Source: Malaya genurostris (lineage: Eukaryota; Arthropoda; Insecta; Diptera; Culicidae). From it: a stretch of 64,000 bases of DNA. Made by a program: the position numbers and the translations under genes. The DNA is taken from positions 46,727,002 through 46,791,001 of the forward strand of contig NC_080571.1 of NCBI RefSeq assembly GCF_030247185.1. Reading direction: 5' to 3'. Under the pieces are notes generated by a model, which was given only the letters and a program-made list of their open reading frames with translations, had not been told where the DNA came from and ran no database searches. This document shows, in pieces, positions 57,601 through 64,000 of the stretch (positions are counted from its first letter, which is position 1; every line of letters starts with the position of its first letter).

Positions 57601-59956
57601 ATGAATGGAAATCTTTTACACTGGTTTTTCAAGAATAATAATGAAATGACCTCTTTTTATCATGATTTTCCCAACACTGGTCGCCATCATCTTTGGTATA
57701 GGAGTTTAAAAACTTTGATTACACACAGTTTCCAGATGCAAGATAATCGTTCACAGCCTCAATCAGTCGAGATCCGGTTTTCCGGCACGAAGTAAAGGAC
57801 TATTCACACATTTCAGTTCCGTGACGGTTCAGTGAAAGTGTCTTCAATGCGCCGTCAGTGTTATTTTTTTGTCGGAACCCTTCCGTTCAGTTTCCGTGCC
57901 ACTTCCGTTCCGGCACAGTAAATGCAGTGACATACCGACTTCAGTGAAAATAAAAAAATATCTGTGACGACGAATTTGAGTTTGCCGGACGTAGCGTCAC
58001 TGACGGCGAGCTGCACTGAAACGGCACAGTACCGGATAGGTGTGAATGCGCGCATAGAAAACGAATGAAATAATATCAGTATCCGTGCCCGGTGTCGTGC
58101 CGGCACTGAACCGGACCGGATATGTGTGAAGAGTCCTTAATCCGCGTTGTAGAAGACTTCACTGTAATTTGAGAAATGAATAAATAATACAGGTTTTAGC
58201 ACTTGCTGGGAGTAAAATTGAACAAAGCTGCATTACGTCATAGGTTCGATGTTTTTTCAATCATTGAACCATTTGTTCGTGATGAACCATTGATTATTGG
58301 GATCAAATCTGCAAGCAGTGGTGAAATAAATTCTAACCACGGTAGAGGAAAAAAAGAACTTTTCAATTCTCGTTATCTCGCCACCGCCAAATAAATCAAT
58401 TAGGCTTTTCAATTTGATTTGGCAGCCATTCGCCAAATTAGCAACGGACGTCACATTGCACATTTTGAAAATCAATTAACTTGACAATCCTGGTCTCGCA
58501 ACCGACTGTCCGCTTTTTACGTGGAGAGAGCGAGTAATTAATTGGCGTAAAGTTTTATGCTGCACTTAATTAAATATGGGATCCCATCACTCGTACAAAA
58601 CCATTTACCGAACATGTAGCTCGAATTGACAGAATGATGTTCACTCACTGCAATAGCCTTCAAGCACCATACAATCGCCATAACTCACTAACAACTAACA
58701 ACCCCTCACACCTCGTGTTTTCCCTTGTTCCCGGACATGCTTGCCTGCCAAATTGGTCGGATAAATTCACTAACAAAATATATCACCAACAATTACGCCA
58801 CAAAGGATACTCGCTGATTCGCGGTTGGTCGTTGATTTTGTACGGAACCAACCTTCCGCCGGATCCGAACGATCCACCGAACGTACCGCGGGTCTCCACG
58901 GCGTCACCGATGCTGCCACCCATCATACCGGCTTCGGGATTCAATCCCTATTCTGTCGGTGGTTCGAAGAGTTTCTACGCTACCGGCTCCCTCGGAAAAC
59001 CCAACCGGAAACAGCAGATGCAATACGCAACCTACACCCCGACCGCACAGTTCGGAATGACTCCTGGCTATCAGGCTCCGCCGGTGACACCCACCCGGAA
59101 GAACAACAAAAATAAAAACAAATCCAATAAAAATTCCTCGAAAACGACCACCGCCCGACCCATCAGTCAAACTACTTTGAATGTGTTTTTGAATTCGTAC
59201 GGAAGTGGGAAAAAGTACGAGTACAACACGGGGAATAGGAAAAATCAAACCCCAAAACCGAAACCGGCCATGCAAACCATCAACTACGGGAAAAGTGATA
59301 AGTACCATGCTGCCACTTCACACATCTACGAAAAACAGATCGCAATCAAGGCCCCCAAACAGGTGAAGGATAACAACGCTCAAATCCCTCCCCGGTTGTC
59401 CTCACGCAAACCAATCACGACAACCTCCACCACGGCCCTTCCATCCACGTTGGTGGCCGGCAATGGTAGCCAAACGGCAGGAACAACGACGGTTCTAACG
59501 ACACAAAATCCCGCCCAAACCGAACGGTTCTCCTCGACCAACGCTCGAATCCCGAAACTGTTCCAACAGTACGAAAAAATCCAACAATTCTATCCCGAAC
59601 TGAAACCATACTCCTCAATCCGGGACGATCTGGACCGACCGAAAGCGGGATCGAGCGGGGTTCAGCAGCAGCAACAACAACAACAACAGCTACTACAATC
59701 GAAGACGTCTTCCTACTCGGTCGCCGGATCGGCGGGATCCGTCGGAACGTCGAACGTCGTAACGAACGGGAAACCGTCGCGAGCGAACACGAAAATCTTC
59801 TTCCCAGATACCGACATCATCGATGCCATCGGACCGCGCAAGATCGCGTCCAGTCTGCAGCCGATTCAGCCGTTCTACGGCCGCACACATGCGTCCCAGT
59901 TCGTGTCCAGTGGACCGAAAAGCGGAAAGGGTACTGTTGCTGTCACCGATGTATAG
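42434..59956 (+). CDS. Fur1: Furin-like proprotein convertase (Fur1-like), eight 3' exons
   Basis: Subtilisin/kexin-family serine protease that cleaves precursors after basic R-X-K/R-R sites in the secretory pathway. Join: 42434-42649, 42720-42848, 51282-51763, 51834-52039, 52167-52353, 52441-52614, 52760-52878, 58806-59956. All junctions are GT-AG and phases agree, giving 887 residues to the stop. Order: prodomain end with two basic sites, catalytic domain (Asp in ILDDG, His in NRHGTRCAGE, Asn in WASGNGG, Ser in GTSASAP), P domain with RRGD, then a 380-residue Pro/Ser/Thr/Asn/Gln-rich tail. The signal peptide and early prodomain lie upstream of the window. The tail has no Cys-rich repeats or membrane segment, so this form would be soluble unless other exons are used. 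Fur1 rather than Fur2 is my judgement from overall resemblance. Confidence 0.9.
42720..42848 (+). CDS. Fur1: Fur1-like exon with catalytic Asp
   Basis: 43 codons, phase 0, from NRGNGLDMNVIPAW to DHPDLEHNY. It carries VVTILDDGLESDHPDL; the first Asp of the DDG pair is the catalytic Asp. Acceptor CCCTTCCAG, donor GTGAGT. A 70-bp intron precedes it and an 8.4-kb transposon-rich intron follows. Confidence 0.92.
43340..44070 (+). pseudogene. Jockey-type LINE reverse transcriptase relic
   Basis: Several frames give NAGSDGISS near 43390, then HRSTSTNLLSYTSFIIRYLQ, TNFSAAFDKINHQITVAKLN, GREMSVKIEDC and KLSFADDFKLY near 44030. These align with the LINE at 20912-22570, in the opposite orientation and with many indels and stops. 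Old, dead copy of the same family. Confidence 0.8.
45060..45300 (+). repeat. Unnamed repeat, copy A (inside the DD37E element)
   Basis: Words such as 'caattcaaacg', 'tgtgtgtttgaa', 'ctcctgttacttttataaat', 'gaattcatg' and 'gcgttttattg' appear in the same order at 56210-56470 and 57120-57330. This indicates a three-copy dispersed family in the furin introns; no protein recognised. Confidence 0.55.
45706..46344 (+). pseudogene. DD37E transposase, frameshifted
   Basis: The first frame (45706-45999) holds CVLIDDEHYVKKDSKTLPGP (first catalytic Asp) and KVLVWQAICSCG. The second (46051-46344) holds SLFWPDLASAHYAKTTLNWL (second Asp) and PQLRPIERYWAIVK (catalytic Glu). Exactly 37 residues separate Asp and Glu. 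The frames are broken around a 'ctgtaaa' triplication at about 45990-46012. The N-terminal DNA-binding domain is displaced by an inserted repeat. Confidence 0.85.
46560..46690 (+). pseudogene. Short LINE RT fragment
   Basis: After a frame change it reads TIKEL / TKPMRAPGNDEFFNV, resembling the KAPGxDG block at the start of Jockey-type reverse transcriptases. Very short and broken. Confidence 0.35.
46850..46965 (-). repeat. Mosquito-type end repeat, inverted copy
   Basis: 'tatagaaaggctatgcaaaccgacttttgag', 'taccattcgactcagttcgtcgag' and 'caaaatgtctgtgtatg', the inverse of the end seen at 780-900. Confidence 0.65.
46966..48550. other. No recognisable gene (intron)
   Basis: Short frames only. 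Traces of the 150-bp repeat family occur near 47500-47545 ('ccgacttccggttcagg') and 47985-48030 ('gtgaaaatcggttaagcca'). Confidence 0.5.
48560..48965 (-). pseudogene. LINE reverse transcriptase C-terminal fragment
   Basis: Minus strand: GLKAEARRV, a stop, INVSKTIG, then ILIDGDDNELVDELVHLGGL and VSADNDTSKRNSEA. These match the LNVNKTKY and FVYLGSLVTADND blocks after the catalytic site of dipteran non-LTR reverse transcriptases. The family is different from the 20.9-kb LINE. Broken by stops. Confidence 0.65.
49000..49645 (-). pseudogene. mariner (mauritiana-like) transposase fragment
   Basis: Minus strand, several frames: FARFRSGKLDLENEKFEDEE, LLDRDPSQIQKELAKLLEVT, HRIVNGDEKWVHHDNPK (first catalytic Asp), then LLCIWWNQLGVVYYELTQPS and PQYTDRHDEAI. 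It is related to the mariner at 5175-6008, lacks its C-terminus and carries stops. Confidence 0.75.
49953..49973 (+). repeat. (CT)n microsatellite
   Basis: About ten uninterrupted CT dinucleotides in the large furin intron. Confidence 0.9.
50151..50297. mobile_element. 147-bp MITE
   Basis: Begins CGCCCTTATTCTGAATAACG and ends with its exact inverse. Internal arms (ACGTAT/GATACGACG) extend the pairing to about 27 bp. Flanks suggest an A/T-rich target duplication but it is not certain. Confidence 0.8.
51282..51763 (+). CDS. Fur1: Fur1-like exon with catalytic His and oxyanion Asn
   Basis: 160 codons plus 2 bases. DPKASYDVNGNDGDPMPHYD leads to DSNRHGTRCAGEVAA with the catalytic His, then VGGVRMLDGDVTD, DIYSASWGPDDDGKT and IFIWASGNGGREHDNC with the oxyanion Asn. 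It ends SISSASQEGLVP plus TG of the next Trp. Acceptor AACCCCTACAG, donor GTAAGG. Noticeably GC-richer than the surrounding intron, as expected of coding DNA. Confidence 0.95.
51834..52039 (+). CDS. Fur1: Fur1-like exon with catalytic Ser
   Basis: Completes the split Trp (TG/G), then FSEMCSSTLATTYSSG, TTDLHHSCTTSHTGTSASAP with the catalytic Ser in GTSASAP, and ends NLTWRDMQHI plus G of the next Val. Introns of 70 and 127 bp flank it. Acceptor TTTTGTTTTAG, donor GTAACA. Confidence 0.94.
52167..52353 (+). CDS. Fur1: Fur1-like exon: end of catalytic domain, start of P domain
   Basis: Completes Val (G/TT), reads VVRTAKPGNLKDPTWSKNGV then VSHSFGYGLMDAAAMVKLAR, the final helices of the catalytic domain, and VPEQQVCEINAPHLD plus AA of Lys. 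Donor GTACGA is weak, but the join to AQIPPR-type sequence in the next exon keeps the convertase reading. Confidence 0.92.
52441..52614 (+). CDS. Fur1: Fur1-like exon: P domain
   Basis: Completes Lys, then QIPPRTKVTLQLTVEHCMGV, NYLEHVQAKITLTSQRRGDI and FLTSPSGTRVTLLTP. The RRGD motif and beta-strand pattern are typical of the convertase P (homo B) domain, which stabilises the catalytic domain. Acceptor TTTTTCACCTACAG, donor GTCAGT. Confidence 0.93.
52760..52878 (+). CDS. Fur1: Fur1-like exon: P domain, continued
   Basis: Completes Arg (AG/G), then SHDLSRSGFNQWPFMSVHTW and GEAPHGTWQLEIHNEGRLL plus G of the next Gly. The motif NQWPFMSVHTWGE is highly conserved in furins. Donor GTGAGA. The following intron is 5.9 kb. 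Confidence 0.93.
54430..55935. repeat. Diverged repeats around 'aaaatccaagatggcgac'
   Basis: The word 'aaaatccaagatggcgac' or variants occurs forward near 54560, 54745 and 55115, and inverted near 55530, 55640 and 55755 ('gtcgccatcttggattttag'), with 'ttctagaagat', 'taaaatgagtattttc' and 'gaaa(g)cgg' between. The block therefore switches orientation near 55.3 kb. Another inverted word is at 56808. Confidence 0.65.
55423..55494 (-). repeat. tRNA-related SINE fragment
   Basis: Inverse of the SINE head at 56611: 'gggtgtagcgtgacggataag' as A box and 'tgggttcaattcccaacccc' as B box. It lies inside the preceding repeat block. Confidence 0.65.
56210..56470 (+). repeat. Unnamed repeat, copy B
   Basis: Same ordered words as 45060-45300, including 'actcctgttacttcgataaa' and 'cgaattcatg'. 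Confidence 0.5.
56611..56760 (+). repeat. tRNA-derived SINE
   Basis: A box 'tagcgtgatgggtaag' and B box 'ggttcgattcc' with tRNA-like spacing, closed by 'ccaaccccgc'. A tRNA-unrelated body ('ctggtccgaagaggcgaatg') and an A-rich tail follow. This is the best SINE copy in the window; relatives are at 55423 and 18385. Confidence 0.7.
57120..57330 (+). repeat. Unnamed repeat, copy C
   Basis: Shares 'gccaattcaaacgc', 'tgtgtgttcaag', 'cgttacttatataaat' and 'agcgttttattggg' with copies A and B, in the same order. Confidence 0.5.
57796..58137. mobile_element. 342-bp MITE with TAA target duplication (Harbinger-like)
   Basis: Begins AGGACTATTCACACAT and ends with the imperfect inverse ATGTGTGAAGAGTCCT. 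TAA flanks both sides (57793-57795 and 58138-58140). A 3-bp TWA duplication is characteristic of PIF/Harbinger elements. The inner parts (CGGTTCAGTG, 'cggcac') are also repeated inversely. No transposase. Confidence 0.8.
58806..59956 (+). CDS. Fur1: Fur1-like last exon: low-complexity C-terminal tail
   Basis: Completes Gly (G/GA), then YSLIRGWSLILYGTNLP, the final P-domain strand, and about 365 residues rich in Pro, Ser, Thr, Asn, Lys and Gln, with a run of nine Gln. No cysteine and no hydrophobic segment, so neither the Cys-rich region nor the membrane anchor of classical furins is present. Two basic stretches (KNNKNKNKSNKN) occur. The acceptor CACAAAG has a poor pyrimidine tract but is fixed by homology. 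Stop TAG at 59954-59956. A weak alternative donor (GTACTG at 59931) could continue into other exons. Confidence 0.85.
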
Positions 59957-60415
59957 TTCGATACCGTTTTCTTTTCTTTTTTTGTTCAATTTTTGTTTCT
60001 CCGAATTTGTGTCGTATTATGATTCGTAGGTTGATTGCTGTCGTTAAAGTGTTTGTATGTTTGTATGTTGGATTTTTTTTCTTTTAAAAATACTAACAAC
60101 TAACTTTTTTTAATCTACTGATTTTTCAATTTTTTAATTTGTTTAAATCCTATGTTAGGTGTTTTCTTATACAAATCGGTTTGCGTGAAACCTCTTAAAT
60201 CCGTTTTTCTTAACATGAATAGCTTCAACCGTTCTAATGAAACGCCTAATCAACTGGTTACTACGATCTAGCAAAACAAATCCCCTGTACTGCATTCCGT
60301 TGTTTGCTTAATGTTGGCATTTCAACTCCCTCACCCAATACGTTTTTCTTACGCGCCCTGGTTGTCCCTACAGCAATTTTTAAATAAACACTGCAATAGG
60401 GAATTTTTTATCCGA
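59957..60415 (+). other. Probable 3' UTR of the furin transcript
   Basis: AT-rich DNA after the stop with a canonical AATAAA at 60383-60388, followed directly by the 15-bp array. The position fits a terminal exon ending near 60.4 kb. Confidence 0.5.
60383..60388 (+). promoter_or_regulatory. Polyadenylation signal AATAAA
   Basis: First canonical hexamer after the furin stop codon, about 430 bases downstream; no strong GT-rich element is obvious behind it. Confidence 0.45.
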
Positions 60416-60419
60416 TTAA

Positions 60420-62205
60420 GCCATTTCACCGACCATTTTCCAGAAGACCATTTCTCCGAAGGCCATTTCTCAGATGGCCGTTTCTCAGAAGACCATTTTT
60501 CCGAAGGCCGTTTCTCAGAAGGCCATTCCCCATAAGATCGTTTCTCAGAAGGCCATTTTTCAGAAAGCTATTTCACCGAAGGCCATTTCTCAGATGGCCA
60601 TTTCTCCGAAGGCCATTTCTCAGAAGGCCGTTTCTCCGAAGACCGTTTCTCAGAAGGCCCTTTCTCGGCCATTTTTCAGAAGGTTATTTGTCAGAAGACC
60701 ATTTCTCAGAGGGCCATTTCTCAGAAGCCCATTTCACAAAAGATCATTTCTCAGTGGGCCATTTCTCAGAAGGTCATTTTTCATAAGGTCTTTTCTCATT
60801 TCTCAAAAGGCTATTTCTTAAAAGGCCATTTTTCAGAAGGCCATTTTTCAGAAGACCATTTCTCAAAGGCTATTTCTCAGGAGGACATTTCTCAGTAGGC
60901 CATTTCTCAGAACGTCATTTCTCAGAAGGCCATTTCTCAGAAAGCCATTTTTCAGAAGGGCCTTTTCTCAGAAGACCTTTTCTCAGAAGGCCTTTTCTCA
61001 GATGGCCATTTCCCGGAGGCCATTTTTCAGAGACTATTTACAGAATACCATTTTTCAGAAGATCATTTCTTAGAGGGCCATTTCTCAGAAGGCTATTTTT
61101 CAGAAGGCCATTTTTCAGAATACCATTTTTCAAAAGACCATTCTTTTCCGAAGGCCATTTTCCAGAAGGCTATTATTCAGATGGCCATTTTTCACAAGGC
61201 TATTTTCCAGAATACCATTTTTCAGAAGGCTATTTTTCAGAATACCATTTTCCAGAAGACCATTCTTTAGAGATCCATTTCTCAGAAGGCTATTTCACCG
61301 AAGGCTATTTCTCAGAAGGCCATTTCTCCGAAGGTTATTTTTCAGAAGGTTATTTTTCAGAAGACCATTTCTTAGAGGGCTATTTCTCAGAAGCCCATTT
61401 TTCAAAAGACCATTTCTCAGTGGGCCATTTCTCAGAAGGCCATTTTTCATAAGGTCTTATCTCATTTCTCAAAAGGCTATTTCTCAAAAGGCCATTTTTC
61501 AGAAGTCCATTTCTCAGAAGGCCATTTTTCAGAAGGCTATTTTTCAGAATACCATTTTTCAAAAGACCATTCTTTAGAGGGTCATTTCTCAGAAGCCCAT
61601 TTTTCCGAAGGTCATTTTTCAGAAGGCTATTTTTCAGAATACCGTTCTTCAGAAGGCTACTTTTCAGAATACCATTTTTCAAAAGACCATTCTTTAGAGG
61701 GCCATTTCTCAGAAGCCCATTTTTCCGAAGGTCATTTTTCAGAAGGCTATTATTCAGAAGGCCATTTTTCAGAAGGCTATTTTTCAGAATACCGTTCTTC
61801 AGAAGGCTACTTTTCAGAACACCATTTTTCAGAAGACCATTCTTTAGAGGGCCATTTCTCAGAAGCCCATTTTTCAGAAGACCATTTCCCAGAAGGCTGT
61901 TTCTCAGTAAGCCATTTCTCAGAACGTCATTTCTAAGAAGACCATTTCTCAGGAAGCCATTTTTCAGAAAGGCCTTTTCTAAGAAGACCTTTTCTCAGAA
62001 GGCCTTTTTTCAGATGGCCATTTCTCCGAAGGCCATTTTTCAGAGACTATTTTCAGAATACCATTTTTGAAGATCATTTTTTAGAGGGCCATTTCTCAGA
62101 AGGCTTTTTTTTCATAAGGCCTTTTCTCAAAAGGCCGTTACTCAGAAAGCCATTTCACAAAAGGCTATTACTCAGAAGGCTATTTCTCAGAAGGGCATTT
62201 CTATT
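60420..62205 (+). repeat. Array of the 15-mer CCATTTCTCAGAAGG, block 1
   Basis: About 115 diverged head-to-tail units of 15 bases. Because 15 is a multiple of 3, each + frame has its own period: KAISQ, RPFLR and EGHFS; the minus strand gives LLKNG-type repeats. Frames such as 60474-60821 and 61380-61682 are products of the repeat. Units vary mainly at TCTC/TTTC and in the GGCC part. Confidence 0.92.
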
Positions 62206-62619
62206 ACTGATTCAGTATCGTGTATAGTACAACTACAGTCCATGTTAAAAAAAGGTTGTTTTGAAGTATTTATTCGAAAGAAAGTAAAACTCGATTTTTA
62301 CTTCTGTAAGTTTCACCTTTCTTTGAATCATTCTGGAGATGTGATGTAGTGATCAATCGAACTTGTGTCTAAGGAGAGTTAATTCGTCAAATGGTATTAA
62401 TGGTATAAAAAATGTGTTGTGAAGTATGAAGTAACATTCTTAATTATTTGTACAGAATAAATGGATCCGCTCCAGACCGCAACTTCTGGAAGACTGAAAT
62501 ATTTCAGAAGCTTAAGTATCCTGCAAAATTTTGTGTATGCAGGAATCATTAAAAATTTATTTGCGTTTTTTTTTCGATAATGACTGAGCTCAATTGCGCC
62601 AAATTCCAAATTCGAGTTC
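62206..62619. other. Non-repetitive spacer between array blocks
   Basis: About 410 bases of AT-rich DNA interrupting the 15-bp array; no gene recognised. Confidence 0.7.
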
Positions 62620-64000
62620 AATTCCGAAGGCCATTTCGCCTAAGGCTATTTCTCAGGAGACTATTTCTCAGGCTATTTCTCAGAAGGCCATTTCTCAGAA
62701 GCCAATTTTCAGAAGACCATTTTTCAGAAGGCTTTTTCTTAGAAGGCCATTTCGCAGAAGGCCATTTCTCAAAGGGCCATTCCTCAGAAGTCCATTTCTC
62801 AGAAGGCCAGAAGATGACTATTGCTCAGAAAGTAATTTCTCGAAATGCTATATCTCAGAAACCAATTCTCAGAAGGTCGTTTCTAAGAAGACCATTTTTC
62901 AGAAGGCTTTTTCTCAAAAGGCCATTTCTCAGGCTATTTCCCAGAAGGCCATTTCGCCGAAGGCCATTTTGACAAAGGTCACATCGCCGAAGGTCATTTC
63001 GCCAAAAGTCATTTCGCCGAAGGCCATTTATCAGAAGGCAATTATTCAGATGGCTATTTCTCAGAGAGTGTTTTTTCAGATGACTATTGCTCAGAAAGTA
63101 ATTTCTCGAAATGCTATATCTCAGAAACTAATTCTCAGAAGGTCGTTTCTAAGAAGACCATTTTTCAGAAGGCTTTTTCTCAAAAGGCCATTTCTCAGGC
63201 TATTTCTCAGAAGGCCATTTCGCCGAAGGCCATTTTGACAAAGGTCACATCGCCGAAGGTCATTTCGCCAAAAGTCATTTCGCCGAAGGCCATTTATCAG
63301 AAGGCAATTATTCAGATGGCTATTTCTCAGAGAGTGTTTTTTCAGATGACTATTGCTCAGAAAGTAATTTCTCGAAATGCTATATCTCAGAAACTAATTC
63401 TCAGAAGGTCGTTTCTAAGAAGACCATTTTTCAGAAGGCTTTTTCTCAAAAGGCCATTTCTAAGAAGGCCATTTCTCAGGCTATTTCTCAGAAGGCCATT
63501 TCGCCGAAGGCCATTTTGACAAAGGTCACATCGCCGAAGGTCATTTCGCCAAAAGTCATTTCGCCGAAGGCCATTTATCAGAACACCATTTATCAGTAGA
63601 CAATTTCTCAGCCCATTTCTCAGAAAGCCATTTCTCAGAAGTCCATTTGCCGAAGGCTATTTCTCTCAAGACTATTTCGGCAAATCTTTTCTCAGAAAGC
63701 CATTTCTCAGAAAGTGATTTCTCAGAAAGTCATTTCTCAAAAGGCTATTTTTCAGAAGCCAATTCTCAGAAGGTCGTTTCTAAGAAGACCATTTTTCAGA
63801 AGGCTTTTTCTCAAAATACCATTTCTCAGGCCATTTCTCAGAAGGCAATTTCTCAGAAGACCATTTCGTCGAAGGCCATTTCGCCGAATGCCATTTCGCC
63901 GAAGGCCATTTCGCCGAAGGCCATTTCGCCGAAGGACAATTCGTTGAAGGTCATTTCTTTGGAGGCCATTTCTTCGGAGGCCATTTCACCGAAGGTCATT
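62620..64000 (+). repeat. Array of the 15-mer, block 2, with ~270 bp higher-order units
   Basis: The 15-mer array continues to the window end. A higher-order unit starting GACAAAGGTCACATCGCCGA occurs at 62971, 63237 and 63518, spaced 266 and 281 bases; the difference is exactly one 15-mer. A CGCCGAAGG variant becomes common toward the end. Frames of 94-214 codons here are repeat products. Confidence 0.92.

Larger units (their letters stand above)
52879..58805 (+). other. 5.9-kb intron with repeats, SINEs and a MITE
   Basis: Lies between the last two furin exons. A 130-residue frame at 52803-53195 reads through the donor and is not conserved. The rest is occupied by the repeats listed below or by AT-rich DNA without recognisable genes (52879-54430 and 58140-58805). 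Confidence 0.85.

Noticed and set aside
60474..63947. Frames with KAISQ or RPFLR repeats as antifreeze- or silk-like proteins
   Set aside because: All + frames are open because the 15-mer lacks stops; flanks contain no signal peptide or conserved start.

Overview
The window looks like insect DNA, most probably from a culicine-type mosquito. This is inferred from mosquito-typical repeats ending in a palindromic CTCAGTTCG/CGAACTGAG core, a DD37E mariner-like transposon (a group first described from mosquitoes), a Jockey-type LINE, a Penelope-like element and many mariner remnants. No bacterial or viral gene was found.

The only host gene recognised is a furin-type proprotein convertase, called Fur1-like. 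It lies on the + strand from 42434 to 59956. Eight exons can be joined with GT-AG junctions and consistent phase: 42434-42649, 42720-42848, 51282-51763, 51834-52039, 52167-52353, 52441-52614, 52760-52878 and 58806-59956. Together they encode 887 residues: the end of the prodomain with both maturation sites, the complete subtilisin-like catalytic domain with Asp, His, Asn and Ser in place, the P domain, and a long tail without cysteine or membrane segment. The signal peptide and early prodomain are not in the window. The 42 kb to the left are therefore probably upstream intron or intergenic DNA.

Layout. 1-6 kb: a diverged ~150 bp repeat family, a tRNA-like SINE and two broken mariners. 6.0-12.1 kb: a very large array of the 10-mer ATTTCAGAAG. 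12.25-12.58 kb: an almost perfect 8-bp array. 12.6-16.3 kb: a Penelope-like element with an intact 829-residue RT/GIY-YIG protein between inverted 3' ends. 16.3-17.2 kb: a DD41D transposon of similar inverted architecture. 18-23 kb: a mariner end, SINE, quiet DNA, a 5'-truncated LINE and a second DD41D relic. 23.4-25.4 kb: a tandem ~880 bp repeat carrying hammerhead-ribozyme cores. 25.4-31 kb: repeats and a foldback element. 31.4-33 kb: more hammerhead-like cores, including a complete 50-nt candidate. 33-40.5 kb: three mariner/pogo relics, repeats and a 250-bp palindrome. 42.4-60.4 kb: the furin gene with transposon-filled introns of 8.4 and 5.9 kb. 60.4-64 kb: an array of a 15-mer related to the 10-mer.

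The most interesting theme is the cluster of hammerhead-like self-cleaving RNA motifs in at least three unrelated repeat contexts, next to a coding-intact Penelope-like element, the retroelement class known to carry such ribozymes. The long open frames over the 10-, 8- and 15-bp arrays follow from repeat units without stop codons and are not annotated as genes.
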